From Candidatus Methanophagales archaeon (GTDB lineage: Archaea > Halobacteriota > Syntropharchaeia > Alkanophagales > Methanospirareceae): a DNA stretch of 64,000 nucleotides. Location of the stretch: contig JANPRD010000011.1 of the NCBI GenBank assembly GCA_024699715.1, positions 94,906 to 158,905 on the forward strand, in the 5' to 3' direction. The notes under the pieces were generated by a model, which was not told where the DNA came from, made no database searches, and saw only the letters and a program-made list of their open reading frames with translations. The position numbers and the translations under genes are program-made. Below are positions 19,095 to 28,768 of this stretch, piece by piece; position 1 is the first letter of the stretch, and each line of letters begins with the position of its first letter.

Positions 19095-20489
19095 TTACAA
19101 ATAACTCAACCATCTCCTACCAAAATCATATTCTTTCAGCACTTCTTTCGCATTTTCCCGCTCTTCTTGATGCCTCTTCAAGAATTTCTGCATCAATTCA
19201 GCGGCGAGTTCCTTGCAAGAGCGGCAAATTCTTCGCCCCGTTTTGCATTCTTCGTAGATTTCTCGCACAAAAGCGTCATCCTCAATCAAATGCGTGAGCA
19301 GGAGCTCGTAAACTGCGCATTTCTCAGGTTCGCCTCCGAGACGGCGCTGCTCCTCTGCTGTTGCTCTTCCGCCTGTCAGAGCGTTCTTCACCTTGCGAGC
19401 AGCCTCTTCAGGCGGTTCTGTTAGCGAAATGACACTTTGAGGGTTGCTTGACGACATTTTTCCACCTGTTAAGCCACGCATGAACTTGTGGTAAGTGGAA
19501 GCAGGGAGAAAAAAACCGTAGCCTCCTCTGCTGACCTCAACTTCTCGCACAATTCGCTCAACTTCCCTCACTTTCTCTTCAAAATTCTCATCATCGTCAA
19601 ACCAAACATCCAAATGCATCTCATACAAGCGTGTCTTCTTTGCTGAATCTAAGCGAGCAAGGACATCATTCAACGCACTTCTGTCCGCTTTTTTCAAGCG
19701 GATGCTCACATAATTTTCGCCATCAAAGCGACGACGCTCAACTGTGAACATGCGAAGACGAGATGCGACATCCCTCGTCAGACGAATGTGCGGGTCTTGG
19801 TCCGCTCCGACAGGCACGACCGTCGGTTTAGGACCGCCGAAGTCCTTGTGTTGAGGCTGCAGTATGTCTGCGATTTGGACGAGGACGCTGAACATGTGCG
19901 AGATTTTGACATCAGAGCGGAAGCCGTAAATTGCACTCATCTCGCTGAAATTCACTTCTGTTCCCGCCTCAACTGCGAGGTCTTGCACCCGCTTGTTCTC
20001 AGATTGGAAGTATAAGAAGCCACGATTGATGTCAAAACCGAGAGCGATAAGGCTTAAAATGTATTCACCGACGCCTAAACGCTTGCATTTCTCCCACGAA
20101 ATTCCTCTAACTGAGTGAGATTCAATGTCTGCGATGCAAGAGAATGCGTAAGCACCACGCTTCTGATGCCATATTATCTCGTCCATGACCATTTTATTCC
20201 CGATATGAACCTTTCCTGAAGGCATGAAACCGCTGATTACTGCGAAATCATCGCCATTTCGCATCGCTTCTAACACTTCTTCGTAGCCACGATGACCGAA
20301 AATGATGCCTCTTCGCATGTATAAATGCGGATTCTCTATTTTAGAGCGGATTTCTGCGAATGGAGAGATGCCGAATTCTTTGAGGAGGCGCTCGTAGTCC
20401 TCAATCGCTGCGACACTCCAAGGGTCTAACTTCTCACGCCCCCCGCTTCTTTCGTTCAAAACCCTCTCACCTCTCCTCGCCCTACTCAC
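19095..20489 (-). CDS. trpS: Tryptophan--tRNA ligase, copy 1
   Basis: Charges tRNA-Trp. It is a 464-residue class I synthetase of the archaeal/eukaryotic type. The HIGH-like motif is ISGFMPSGKVHIGNKMVMDE and the KMSKS-like motif is RGLTGGKMSSSNPQSVISL. PVGADQDPHIRLTRDVA contacts tryptophan. The C-terminal part has CKTGRRICRSCKELA. The ATG overlaps the purS stop by 8 bases, so the two are probably co-translated. It differs from copy 2 by only a handful of residues (for example GVGEY versus GVSEY, EVLKEY versus ELLKEY). The RM gene starts 8 bp downstream, putting an RM gene in the same transcript as a synthetase. Confidence 0.93.
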   Translation of the reverse strand: MSRARRGERVLNERSGGREKLDPWSVAAIEDYERLLKEFGISPFAEIRSKIENPHLYMRRGIIFGHRGYEEVLEAMRNGDDFAVISGFMPSGKVHIGNKMVMDEIIWHQKRGAYAFSCIADIESHSVRGISWEKCKRLGVGEYILSLIALGFDINRGFLYFQSENKRVQDLAVEAGTEVNFSEMSAIYGFRSDVKISHMFSVLVQIADILQPQHKDFGGPKPTVVPVGADQDPHIRLTRDVASRLRMFTVERRRFDGENYVSIRLKKADRSALNDVLARLDSAKKTRLYEMHLDVWFDDDENFEEKVREVERIVREVEVSRGGYGFFLPASTYHKFMRGLTGGKMSSSNPQSVISLTEPPEEAARKVKNALTGGRATAEEQRRLGGEPEKCAVYELLLTHLIEDDAFVREIYEECKTGRRICRSCKELAAELMQKFLKRHQEERENAKEVLKEYDFGRRWLSYL

Positions 20490-20742
20490 GAGCCTGCTGC
20501 CCTCTGATTTTTATTTCATATTCTTGAATTACGGGGTTTGCGAGCAGTTTCTTGCACATTTCCTCCGCCTCTCGCAGAGCATCTTCCTCGGATGCACCGT
20601 TCAACGAGACTAAAAAGACTTTCTCGGTTCTCACGCTTCGCACATTGAATCCGAGCAGGTTCAGAGCCTTCTTCGTGTTCTCGCCTTCAGGGTCTGCAAC
20701 GCCTCGCTTCAGGCGAACCCGCACCTCCACCTCAAACAACAT
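20482..20742 (-). CDS. purS: Phosphoribosylformylglycinamidine synthase subunit PurS, copy 1
   Basis: The 86-residue small subunit of the three-part FGAM synthase (PurS-PurL-PurQ) of purine synthesis. VRVRLKRGVADPEGENTKKA, LLGFNVRSVRTEKVF and EMCKKLLANPVIQEYEI are diagnostic. In this copy the frame is open upstream to 20847, but the ATG at 20742 is the true start because copy 2 begins there and homology begins there. Its 3' end overlaps trpS. PurL and PurQ are not in the window. Confidence 0.88.
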   Translation of the reverse strand: MLFEVEVRVRLKRGVADPEGENTKKALNLLGFNVRSVRTEKVFLVSLNGASEEDALREAEEMCKKLLANPVIQEYEIKIRGQQARE

Positions 20743-20803
20743 CCACAGAAATTGGAGTGAGGATGTGAAAAGCATGGGGAAGAAAAAAGAAAAGAGAAAG
20801 GGA

Positions 20804-21088
20804 GGGGGGAGTGATGGTAGTAAGCCCCCTTCTGTTTCAGGCGGCATTCATCTCGGCGCCAAAAGGCTTGCACCCACGGGGACGGTCGTTCCATCCGAGA
20901 CCTTGCGACCTCATCCTTTCGGAATCATCGCACACGCAAGGCTCGGTATCGTTTCTGCGCCGTTGCCAGGGCTCTCGCCCTGTGCCTTTCGGCACCCGTG
21001 CTTTTGCGGTGGGGGGACTTTCCTCAGCTCCTCTTCACGCCCCTGCGGGCGCTCGGAGGAACCGGCAGCCGCCCTCCATCTCTCCCCC
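20804..21088 (-). ncRNA. rnpB: RNase P RNA (archaeal type A), copy 1
   Basis: The catalytic RNA that trims tRNA 5' leaders. On the minus strand the universal CR-I sequence GAGGAAAGTCC is near the 5' end. ACAGAAGGGGGCTTAC, the 3' conserved region, lies near the other end. P1 forms from GGGGGAG-AG-ATGG at the 5' end and CCAT-CA-CTCCCCC at the 3' end, which sets the limits at about 285 nt. Further stems such as GGGTGCCGAAAGGCAC and CAGGGCGAGAGCCCTG are visible. It sits between ftsZ and purS on the same strand. Confidence 0.93.
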
Positions 21089-21172
21089 TCCTTCAATAAT
21101 TGAGCGAAAATTAATTTCCTTTTCGCCTCTTCCCGCTCCGCACACGCTCCTTGCGTGCTTGCTCTGCGCCGC

Positions 21173-22345
21173 TCAGCGGTAGAAAGGAATTATATCTGTG
21201 AGGCGCTCGCGGTCTCCTCTTCTGCTCATGTCTCTAACCAAGCCACCTCTACTACCACTGCTTCTTGAGAATTCTTCCTGCTCCTCGTATCTGCCGCCGA
21301 AAATCCATTTAGGCTCGACGCCCGTCATAATTGCGACGACTTTCACCTTGCCGTCGTATTCCTTTTTTATGCGTGCGCCCCAAATCACATTCGCATCAGG
21401 GCTTAACTCGTAAGTTAGCAGCTCAACAATGTCGTTTGTTTCCTTCATCGTGAGGTCAGTCCCGCCTGTAATGTGAATGAGCGCACCTTTCGCACCTCTG
21501 TAGTCCGCCTCAAGCAGCGGATGGTTCAACGCCTCCTCAACAACCGCCTCTGGCTTGTTCTCCGTCTTTGAGGTCTGACCGACGAGCATGACTGCGACGC
21601 CCCCTTCTTCCATCACCGCCTTCAAGTCCGCAAAGTCAATATTAACGAGGGAAGGCTGCGTGATTGTCTCTGAAATGCCCTGAATTGTCGTCGCTATCAG
21701 CATATCCATCGTCTTGAACGCATCATTAACGGGCAAATTCGGCGCATACTTTATCAATTTGTCGTTCTCAAGCACAATAACCGTGTCTGTTACCCTGCTC
21801 AATTCCCTTATTCCTTCAATCGCCTTCTTTCTGCGTATGCGTTCAGCCTCAAAAGGAAAAGAAACCATCGCAACAACGATTGCACCCATCTCTTTCGCAA
21901 TCTCAGCGACAACAGGAGACGCACCTGTGCCTGTTCCTCCGCCCATTCCCGCAGTCAAGAAGACAAAATGCTTGTCACGAAGCACTTCCTCCAATTTCTC
22001 CCTGTCAAGTTCCGCAGCCTTCCTACCTATCTCGGGAGAGCCTCCCGTTCCGAGACCATGAGTGAGCGACTTACCAATCAACACCTTCTTCTCGCACCGT
22101 ATTGAGTCAAGATGCAATTTGTCCGTGTTTATCGCCACTCGCTCTATGTTCCCAAGACCGCCGAGCTGCTCAAGCCTGTCCATTGAATTGTTCCCCGCTC
22201 CGCCCACGCCTACAACCATTATCCTCGGAACGCCAAATAACTCCTCTTCCCCCTCCTCTCTACTCTCAAATATTTGCTCCGCCATTTGCTCCGCCATTTC
22301 TCCCTCCCTTCTCCTTCCATTCAGGCTTTCGGTATTCCTCCTCAT
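21173..22345 (-). CDS. ftsZ: Cell division GTPase FtsZ, copy 1
   Basis: Tubulin-like GTPase that polymerises into the division ring. It is 390 residues. [13 protein letters not shown] binds nucleotide. [20 protein letters not shown] is the tubulin signature. [19 protein letters not shown] is the T7 synergy loop completing the active site. The acidic N-terminal extension (about residues 1-40) and short C-tail ending in DIIPFYR are typical of archaeal FtsZ. It differs from copy 2 by one residue (EGIRELS versus EGIKELS), with several silent changes. Confidence 0.95.
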   Translation of the reverse strand: MRRNTESLNGRRREGEMAEQMAEQIFESREEGEEELFGVPRIMVVGVGGAGNNSMDRLEQLGGLGNIERVAINTDKLHLDSIRCEKKVLIGKSLTHGLGTGGSPEIGRKAAELDREKLEEVLRDKHFVFLTAGMGGGTGTGASPVVAEIAKEMGAIVVAMVSFPFEAERIRRKKAIEGIRELSRVTDTVIVLENDKLIKYAPNLPVNDAFKTMDMLIATTIQGISETITQPSLVNIDFADLKAVMEEGGVAVMLVGQTSKTENKPEAVVEEALNHPLLEADYRGAKGALIHITGGTDLTMKETNDIVELLTYELSPDANVIWGARIKKEYDGKVKVVAIMTGVEPKWIFGGRYEEQEEFSRSSGSRGGLVRDMSRRGDRERLTDIIPFYR

Positions 22346-22498
22346 GAAATAAACCCTATATTAATATTGCGGAGCATCTTCATTTTTATTAAGCAAGACG
22401 AGAGGTCTTAAACAAGAAAGCACTGACGCCTCACACCGCCCCTCCGCACATGCGACACACGCCCAATGGCTCTGCGCTCCCGCTTGCCGACGACCTGC

Positions 22499-23155
22499 TC
22501 AAAGTGCCGCCTCAAAGTCCTCAATCTTGTATTCAAACGAGAATTCCTCCTCTTTACCTTCTCGCTTCATCCGCTCACGCAGCGTCTCCCTTGCGAGCAG
22601 CCAGTAAACGGTGGCGAGTGAGCGCCTGCCCTTGTTGTTCGCAGGAATCACAAGGTCAACATTTGAAACGGAGTTGTTCGTGTCGCAGAGTGCAACGATG
22701 GGGATGCCGAGCGAGGAAGCCTCTCGCAGCGCTTGGTGGTCGCTCATCGGGTCTGTAAGAAGAACAACAGAAGGCTCAACAAAATGCTCACTCTGCGGGT
22801 TCGTGAGCGTCCCTGGGATGAATCTGCCGACGATTGCCTTTGCACCTGTGACCTTTGCGAACATGCTCACCGGCTTCTGACCGTATTCCCTCGTTGAGAC
22901 CGCAAGAATCTCGTCAGGTTGGAAGCGTGAGAGAAATTTCGCAGCAATCCGCAGTCGCTCATCAATCTTGCGAATGTCCAGCAGATAGAGACCGTCAGGT
23001 CGCACTTGGTAAATGAATCTTTTCATGTATGATGTCCTCTGCTGCGTCCCGATGTGAACGCCTCTTGTCAAATACTCCGTGTGCGGAATGAGCAATGCCG
23101 TCTCTTCCCACTCCTTTCCCCGCTCTGCACCTGTCCCAGCCTCCGCCGCAGACAT
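22499..23155 (-). CDS. rpsB: Ribosomal protein S2 (uS2), copy 1
   Basis: Small-subunit ribosomal protein of 218 residues. [58 protein letters not shown] and [20 protein letters not shown] fit archaeal S2. The product is identical to that of copy 2, although the DNA differs at several silent sites, which suggests purifying selection on both. The usual archaeal upstream neighbours (rpoN, rpoK, eno) are absent; instead a GC-rich, structured 90-bp segment lies directly upstream. Confidence 0.94.
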   Translation of the reverse strand: MSAAEAGTGAERGKEWEETALLIPHTEYLTRGVHIGTQQRTSYMKRFIYQVRPDGLYLLDIRKIDERLRIAAKFLSRFQPDEILAVSTREYGQKPVSMFAKVTGAKAIVGRFIPGTLTNPQSEHFVEPSVVLLTDPMSDHQALREASSLGIPIVALCDTNNSVSNVDLVIPANNKGRRSLATVYWLLARETLRERMKREGKEEEFSFEYKIEDFEAAL

Positions 23156-23245
23156 GATTCTTCACCGCCGAGATGTTCTCAGACCGTGCCTTCAGTCCAG
23201 CACGGAACCCCCGAAGAGCTCCGCCCTAAAGGCGTCTCCAACTTA
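23156..23245 (-). other. GC-rich structured segment upstream of rpsB, copy 1 (possible TnpB tail remnant)
   Basis: The minus strand has hairpins CCGTGC/GCACGG and CTGAGA-ACA-TCTCGG and ends directly at the rpsB ATG. One frame reads TPLGRSSSGVPCWTEGTV and then stops, which resembles the loosely conserved C-terminal tails of IS605-type TnpB proteins. It could instead be an rpsB leader. It forms the end of the duplicated unit. Confidence 0.35.
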
Positions 23246-26200
23246 CTTTTCTCCACACTAAATTCTCAATCCTTTCAATTAGAGAACGCCTGTTTCCCAC
23301 ATATTCCGCTATTTTCTTGCGAACTGCCTCACGAGTTTTGAGATAAGATTGCACTGCTCGCCTCACCGCATCCTTATCCTTCGGAATTTTTATGCGCCTG
23401 CGACCACTTTTAACCGCAATTTCTATGTATTTCGCCTCCTCTCTCGTCTCACATCTCAACTTCAGCGTGCGAAACTTCACGAATATGCCTTCAAGCGAGG
23501 ATTCCAACGAAGGCTCTCCCTCCTCCTTCGGAATATAAATCTCTTCGCACTCCTCCCCCTCAATATACCCCTCAGGAAATCTTAATTCACCACCGAACTC
23601 CCGCAAGACATCCGCAGCAATCTCCTCCACAGCCACATCTCCTTTCCTACCTCGCCTCTCAACACTCCTCGCTTTCTCTAACCTTGAACGCACTAAATCA
23701 ACCACCGCTCTGTAAACTTCTAACTGCTCCTCCTCGCTTAATCCCAAAATCTCTCCCATCACAATGCGGTCAAGTCTCTCGGCGGTCTTCTTTCACTTTC
23801 TCTAACGAAACTTCCTCTGGCGTGTCCGCTCCGAGCTCTTCAAAAATTTCTGAATTCGTCTTCCGACACAACTCTTTTAATGTTTCTGAAATCTCCTTCT
23901 CTTCTTAACGACAGTTCTATTCAACGGAATGCCAAGCTTTTCCAACCAATATACATTTGTATATACAGCATCCCTCCCCTAAATTCGTAAATACCATCAA
24001 TCTCTATGAGGAGTGGAATTAATGAACTATGCAAATAACCCTCTACTTCAAGCACATTCTTTGTGTATATATAGAAAAATCTTTGATCAGCCCATGTTTT
24101 TCTCGTATTAAAAACTGCAAATCGTGTATTGTATGCATCAGACCATATTAAATCAGGTTTTTCCCATTTTCCCAAGTCATACCAACGCTCTCTCGCTCTG
24201 CAAGTAGGTCTTTTGTGAAACTCTCTCGGCTTTTCTTCGCCCCACTCAATATATTTCAGCACATTTGTTCCCCTCAAATCCTCCTTATCTTTATGAATAA
24301 GAAGCACTCTGAACTTTAAATCCTTCGGGTTTATGACGATTGACTTGCATTCTCTCGGCGATTTTATCACATAATTCGGAATCCAATATACAAAACCATC
24401 GTTCCGTAAGACTTCTTCAAGCGAGAAATCTTCAGCGTATTGCGAATTTTTGAAGTATTCACCGCCTTTGTCCTTCCAGACATCTTCAGCAACAGGAGGC
24501 TCTTCCCACTTACGCAAAGGATGCATCCAAAATTCCCGCTCTATTCCCCACGCTTTTATCTGCTCTTCCGTGAGGTAGAAGAACTCGTTCGCTCCCGTTG
24601 TAAATCCTCTTCGGACTTCTGCGACTGCTTTAAGCGGAACAAACAAATCCTTTCCTTTCTCTAAAATCTTGAAGAATATTGAAGGCGCTCTCAAGTATTT
24701 TCCCCATTTTGAACCCACATATTTTTCAGCGTCGGCGTCAAAGCCTTCTTCCCAGAGTTTCCGCTGCTCAACGACGAAAATACGCATGCTTTCGTTTTCC
24801 TCGTAAGATGTGCAACGCTCTATTTGAGAGGCAAGCATCTCCGCATTCTTCCAATGCCTCGCCTCGCTCTCACCCTCCCTAACGCTCACTCGCAGGAATT
24901 CACGCAGAGGCTTCTTCAACTGCACAAACCTCACGAAATTCCGCATCCTTTCTTCAGAGGAACTGCACTTCTCAAGCACTGTTATGCATGTATTCACATC
25001 CGCTGCTGAAAACCATCGCTCCACTTTGCTCTCTATTATCGCAATAATCTTGAAGTTTTTGAGCAGGAATTCCTGAATATACCTGCCGTAATCAACATCT
25101 AACCAAGAGTTTGAAGTGATAAGAGCCATTCTTCCCCCTTCTTTGAGGAATTTTGCGCCGTGAATGAAGAAATAACCGTAAATGCTCATTCGCTTTCCCG
25201 CATCAATTCCCGCCTCTTCTCTCGCAATTTTCCTCAATCTCTCCTTGTAGCCTTTCGGGAATATGTCTTCTATTTCTTCCTGACGGGTGTAAGGCGGGTT
25301 CGTGATGACAACATCAAAAAGTTCTGCGGAAGCGGAAGGAGGAAGGACATTGAAAAAGTCCTCGTGCTGAATGTCTGCGTTGAACGCTGCGAAGACATTT
25401 TTAATTGCGAGGTTCATTTTCGTCAAATAACAAGCAAATTCTGAGATGTCTACACCCTTTAACTCTTGCAAAATCTCCTCGTGCCTCTTCTTTCCTTTCA
25501 GGCGTTTCAGTGCGTAAGCCCTCGTCAAGAAAGTTCCCGCACCACACGCAGGGTCCAAGATGCGTTCATTTCCGCTCTTAACGCAGAAACAGAGCATAAA
25601 ATCAACAACAGATGAAGGCGTGAAGTATTGACCGAATTTATGCCTTTCCTCGTCTGGAATCAAATTCTCAAAAATAGAGCCGAGAACATCGTATTCTATT
25701 TTTGAGAGGTCGTAGCGTTCAATCTCACGCACAAACTCACTGAATTGCTCAGAAAAATCCTTATCTGCGGGAAAAGGCAAATCATCCAAGAACTCTCGCT
25801 TGAAAATTCCGACGGGACAACGCTCAAAATACTCATTCAAAACAGACAGAATGGAAGAGCCTGCGGGTATTTGAATCTCTGGCAATTTGAATCCTTTGGC
25901 GACGCTCCTTAAGAAGTTGTAAAAGAGGAGTTTCGCAACGAGAATTAAAATGCAAAGCCTTGAAACCCTGTCAAAATCCGCTTCATTTCCATGAAAAACC
26001 CATTTCTGCTCCCTGAACCAAGCACGCAAACGCTCTTTGAATGCTGCATCTCTGCTGCGAGGCGCTGAAGATGCTCAGAAAGCGGAATGTAGAATGTGTT
26101 CACTGCTGATTTGAGACGCTCAATGAACATGCGGTCAAGCGGAAGCGCAGGTAAGCGCCGCCTCTCATATATTTCATGGAACTCTCGCAAGAAACGCCTG

Positions 26201-26670
26201 AGAAATTCCTTTATTCTTTCCTGAACATCTCTGCGTCGCACTTCTTCCATCCGTTTCACTGAAACGACATCTCTGTGCAGGCGACGACGCTCAAGCAGTG
26301 GCGTCCCCTCTTTGAAAGTCTCCCAGAGGACGAACTCACGCACATTCCAAGTAGCAAAGAACGGAGCGCCGAGCAGAGAAGCCTTGCGCATCGCATTCTC
26401 GGTGAGTGAAAGCGAGTAACCGTTGAACGAGGGACGCTTCAACTCCAAAATACACGCTGGCTTCCTGACAACTGCGCCTCCTGCGCCTTCTGCACTTTGC
26501 GCCTCACGCTTTTTGAAAATCACGATGTCTGCTTTCAGTGGTGCTGCTCCTTCGCCTGTCCGAATGGGAAATTCCTGCTCAAATTCAAAAGGTAAGCCTT
26601 CCTCTGACGCTATTTCACTCAACCACCGCAGCACAAAGCCCTGAAATTGCGGCTCAATGACGCTATTCAT
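23226..26670 (-). pseudogene. Type IIG-like restriction-modification protein (Eco57I family), copy 2, broken
   Basis: Same architecture as copy 1: nuclease domain (ADIVIFKK, ILELKRPSFNGY), methylase core (DPACGAGTFLTRAY, NPPYTRQEE), then specificity region. A frame change near 26050 separates the first 200 or so residues from the rest. The specificity segment stays readable (RERWYDLGKWEKPDLIWSD, RFAVFNTRKTW, GYLHSSLIPLLIEIDGIY) to about 23960, where another frame change occurs, and a third lies near 23770. The last 178 codons read open, but the C-terminus is replaced at the duplication join (WRKVSWRRL instead of the copy 1 ending). The Gly/Ala insert after KKRE is shorter than in copy 1. Probably inactive as written. 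Confidence 0.8.
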
Positions 26671-26678
26671 CTTTCATA

Positions 26679-28073
26679 TTACAAATAACTCAACCATCTC
26701 CTACCAAAATCATATTCTTTCAGCAGCTCTTTCGCATTTTCCCGCTCTTCTTGATGCATCTTCAAGAATTTCTGCATCAATTCAGCGGCGAGTTCCTTGC
26801 AAGAGCGGCAAATTCTTCGCCCCGTTTTGCATTCCTCGTAGATTTCTCGCACAAAAGCGTCATCCTCAATCAAATGCGTGAGCAGGAGCTCGTAAACTGC
26901 GCATTTCTCAGGTTCGCCTCCGAGACGGCGCTGCTCCTCTGCTGTTGCTCTTCCGCCTGTCAGAGCGTTCTTCACCTTGCGAGCAGCCTCTTCAGGCGGT
27001 TCTGTTAGCGAAATGACACTTTGAGGGTTGCTTGACGACATTTTTCCGCCTGTTAAGCCACGCATGAACTTGTGGTAAGTGGAAGCAGGGAGAAAAAAAC
27101 CGTAGCCCCCTCTACTGACCTCAACTTCTCGCACAATTCGCTCAACTTCCTTCACTTTCTCTTCAAAATTCTCATCATCGTCAAACCAAACATCCAAATG
27201 CATCTCATACAAGCGTGTCTTCTTTGCTGAATCTAAGCGAGCAAGGACATCATTCAACGCACTTCTGTCCGCTTTTTTCAAGCGGATGCTCACATAATTT
27301 TCGCCATCAAAGCGACGACGCTCAACTGTGAACATGCGAAGACGAGATGCGACATCCCTCGTCAGACGAATGTGCGGGTCTTGGTCCGCTCCGACAGGCA
27401 CGACCGTCGGTTTAGGACCGCCGAAGTCCTTGTGTTGAGGCTGCAGTATGTCTGCGATTTGGACGAGGACGCTGAACATGTGCGAGATTTTGACATCAGA
27501 GCGGAAGCCGTAAATTGCACTCATCTCGCTGAAATTCACTTCTGTTCCCGCCTCAACTGCGAGGTCTTGCACCCGCTTGTTCTCAGATTGGAAGTATAAG
27601 AAGCCACGATTGATGTCAAAACCGAGAGCGAGAAGGCTTAAAATGTATTCACTGACGCCTAAACGCTTGCATTTCTCCCACGAAATTCCTCTAACTGAGT
27701 GAGATTCAATATCTGCGATGCAAGAGAATGCGTAAGCACCACGCTTCTGATGCCATATTATCTCGTCCATGACCATTTTATTCCCGATATGAACCTTTCC
27801 TGAAGGCATGAAACCGCTGATTACTGCGAAATCATCGCCATTTCGCATCGCTTCTAACACTTCTTCGTAGCCACGATGACCGAAAATGATGCCTCTTCGC
27901 ATGTATAAATGCGGATTCTCTATTTTAGAGCGGATTTCTGCGAATGGAGAGATGCCGAATTCTTTGAGGAGGCGCTCGTAGTCCTCAATCGCTGCGACAC
28001 TCCAAGGGTCTAACTTCTCACGCCCCCCGCTTCTTTCGTTCAAAACGCTCTCACCTCTCCTCGCCCTACTCAC
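26679..28073 (-). CDS. trpS: Tryptophan--tRNA ligase, copy 2
   Basis: Full-length 464-residue duplicate of the gene at 19095, with HIGH-like SGKVHIGNKMVMDE and KMSSS intact. The few substitutions (RGESV, GVSEY, SLLAL, KVKEVER, FLKMH, ELLKEY) are conservative and avoid the active site, so both copies should be functional. It overlaps purS copy 2 by 8 bases exactly as in copy 1. Confidence 0.92.
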   Translation of the reverse strand: MSRARRGESVLNERSGGREKLDPWSVAAIEDYERLLKEFGISPFAEIRSKIENPHLYMRRGIIFGHRGYEEVLEAMRNGDDFAVISGFMPSGKVHIGNKMVMDEIIWHQKRGAYAFSCIADIESHSVRGISWEKCKRLGVSEYILSLLALGFDINRGFLYFQSENKRVQDLAVEAGTEVNFSEMSAIYGFRSDVKISHMFSVLVQIADILQPQHKDFGGPKPTVVPVGADQDPHIRLTRDVASRLRMFTVERRRFDGENYVSIRLKKADRSALNDVLARLDSAKKTRLYEMHLDVWFDDDENFEEKVKEVERIVREVEVSRGGYGFFLPASTYHKFMRGLTGGKMSSSNPQSVISLTEPPEEAARKVKNALTGGRATAEEQRRLGGEPEKCAVYELLLTHLIEDDAFVREIYEECKTGRRICRSCKELAAELMQKFLKMHQEERENAKELLKEYDFGRRWLSYL

Positions 28074-28326
28074 GAGCCTGCTGCCCTCTGATTTTTATTT
28101 CATATTCTTGAATTACGGGGTTTGCGAGCAGTTTCTTGCACATTTCCTCAGCCTCTCGCAGAGCATCTTCCTCGGATGCACCGTTCAACGAGACTAAAAA
28201 GACTTTCTCGGTTCTCACGCTTCGCACATTGAATCCGAGCAGGTTCAGAGCCTTCTTCGTGTTCTCGCCTTCGGGGTCTGCAACGCCTCGCTTCAGGCGA
28301 ACCCGCACCTCCACCTCAAACAACAT
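28066..28326 (-). CDS. purS: PurS, copy 2
   Basis: An 86-residue duplicate of the FGAM synthase small subunit, with a product identical to copy 1. Here the ATG at 28326 is the first possible start, which fixes the start of copy 1 by comparison. ATG-containing overlap with trpS is retained. Confidence 0.88.
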   Translation of the reverse strand: MLFEVEVRVRLKRGVADPEGENTKKALNLLGFNVRSVRTEKVFLVSLNGASEEDALREAEEMCKKLLANPVIQEYEIKIRGQQARE

Positions 28327-28388
28327 TCACAGAAATTGGAGTGAGGATGTGAAAAGCATGGGGAAGAAAAAAGAAGAAGAGAAAGGGA

Positions 28389-28673
28389 GGGGGGAGTGAT
28401 GGTAGTAAGCCCCCTTCTGTTTCAGGCGGCATTCATCTCGGCGCCAAAAGGCTTGCACCCACGGGGACGGTCGTTCCATCCGAGACCTTGCGACCTCATC
28501 CTTTCGGAATCATCGCACACGCAAGGCTCGGTATCGTTTCTGCGCCGTTGCCAGGGCTCTCGCCCTGTGCCTTTCGGCACCCGTGTCCTTGCGGTGGGGG
28601 GACTTTCCTCAGCTCCTCTTCACGCCCCTGCGGGCGCTCGGAGGAACCGGCAGCCGCCCTCCATCTCTCCCCC
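28389..28673 (-). ncRNA. rnpB: RNase P RNA (archaeal type A), copy 2
   Basis: Duplicate of the RNA at 20804. CR-I (GAGGAAAGTCC), the conserved 3' ACAGAAGGGGGCTTAC and the P1 helix are all kept. The clearest difference is in the segment just after CR-I (CCGCAAGGACACGGG versus CCGCAAAAGCACGGG). RNase P RNA is nearly always single-copy. Confidence 0.92.
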
Positions 28674-28768
28674 TCTTTCAATAATTGAGCAAAAATTAAT
28701 TTCCTTTTCGCCTCTTCCCGCTCCGCACACGCTCCGCACACGCTCCTTGCGTGCTTGCTCTGCGCCGC

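Larger units (their letters stand above)
15634..23245. repeat. Tandem duplication, unit 1 (about 7.6 kb)
   Basis: This block matches 23252-30852 at an offset of about 7.6 kb over its whole length, apart from one divergent stretch (about 16150-16600). It starts inside the 3' end of the RM gene (TCCACAC) and ends at CGTCTCCAACTTA upstream of rpsB. The genes are rpsB, ftsZ, rnpB, purS, trpS and the RM gene. Differences are scattered substitutions and a few small indels, largely silent in the housekeeping genes. Confidence 0.9.

Noticed and set aside
20482..20847. Extended 121-codon start for purS copy 1, and an EF-1 beta reading
   Set aside because: The extra N-terminus is lost in copy 2 through an in-frame stop and has no homology. 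The DPEGENTKKA and CKKLLANPVIQEYEI motifs identify PurS, not elongation factor 1 beta.
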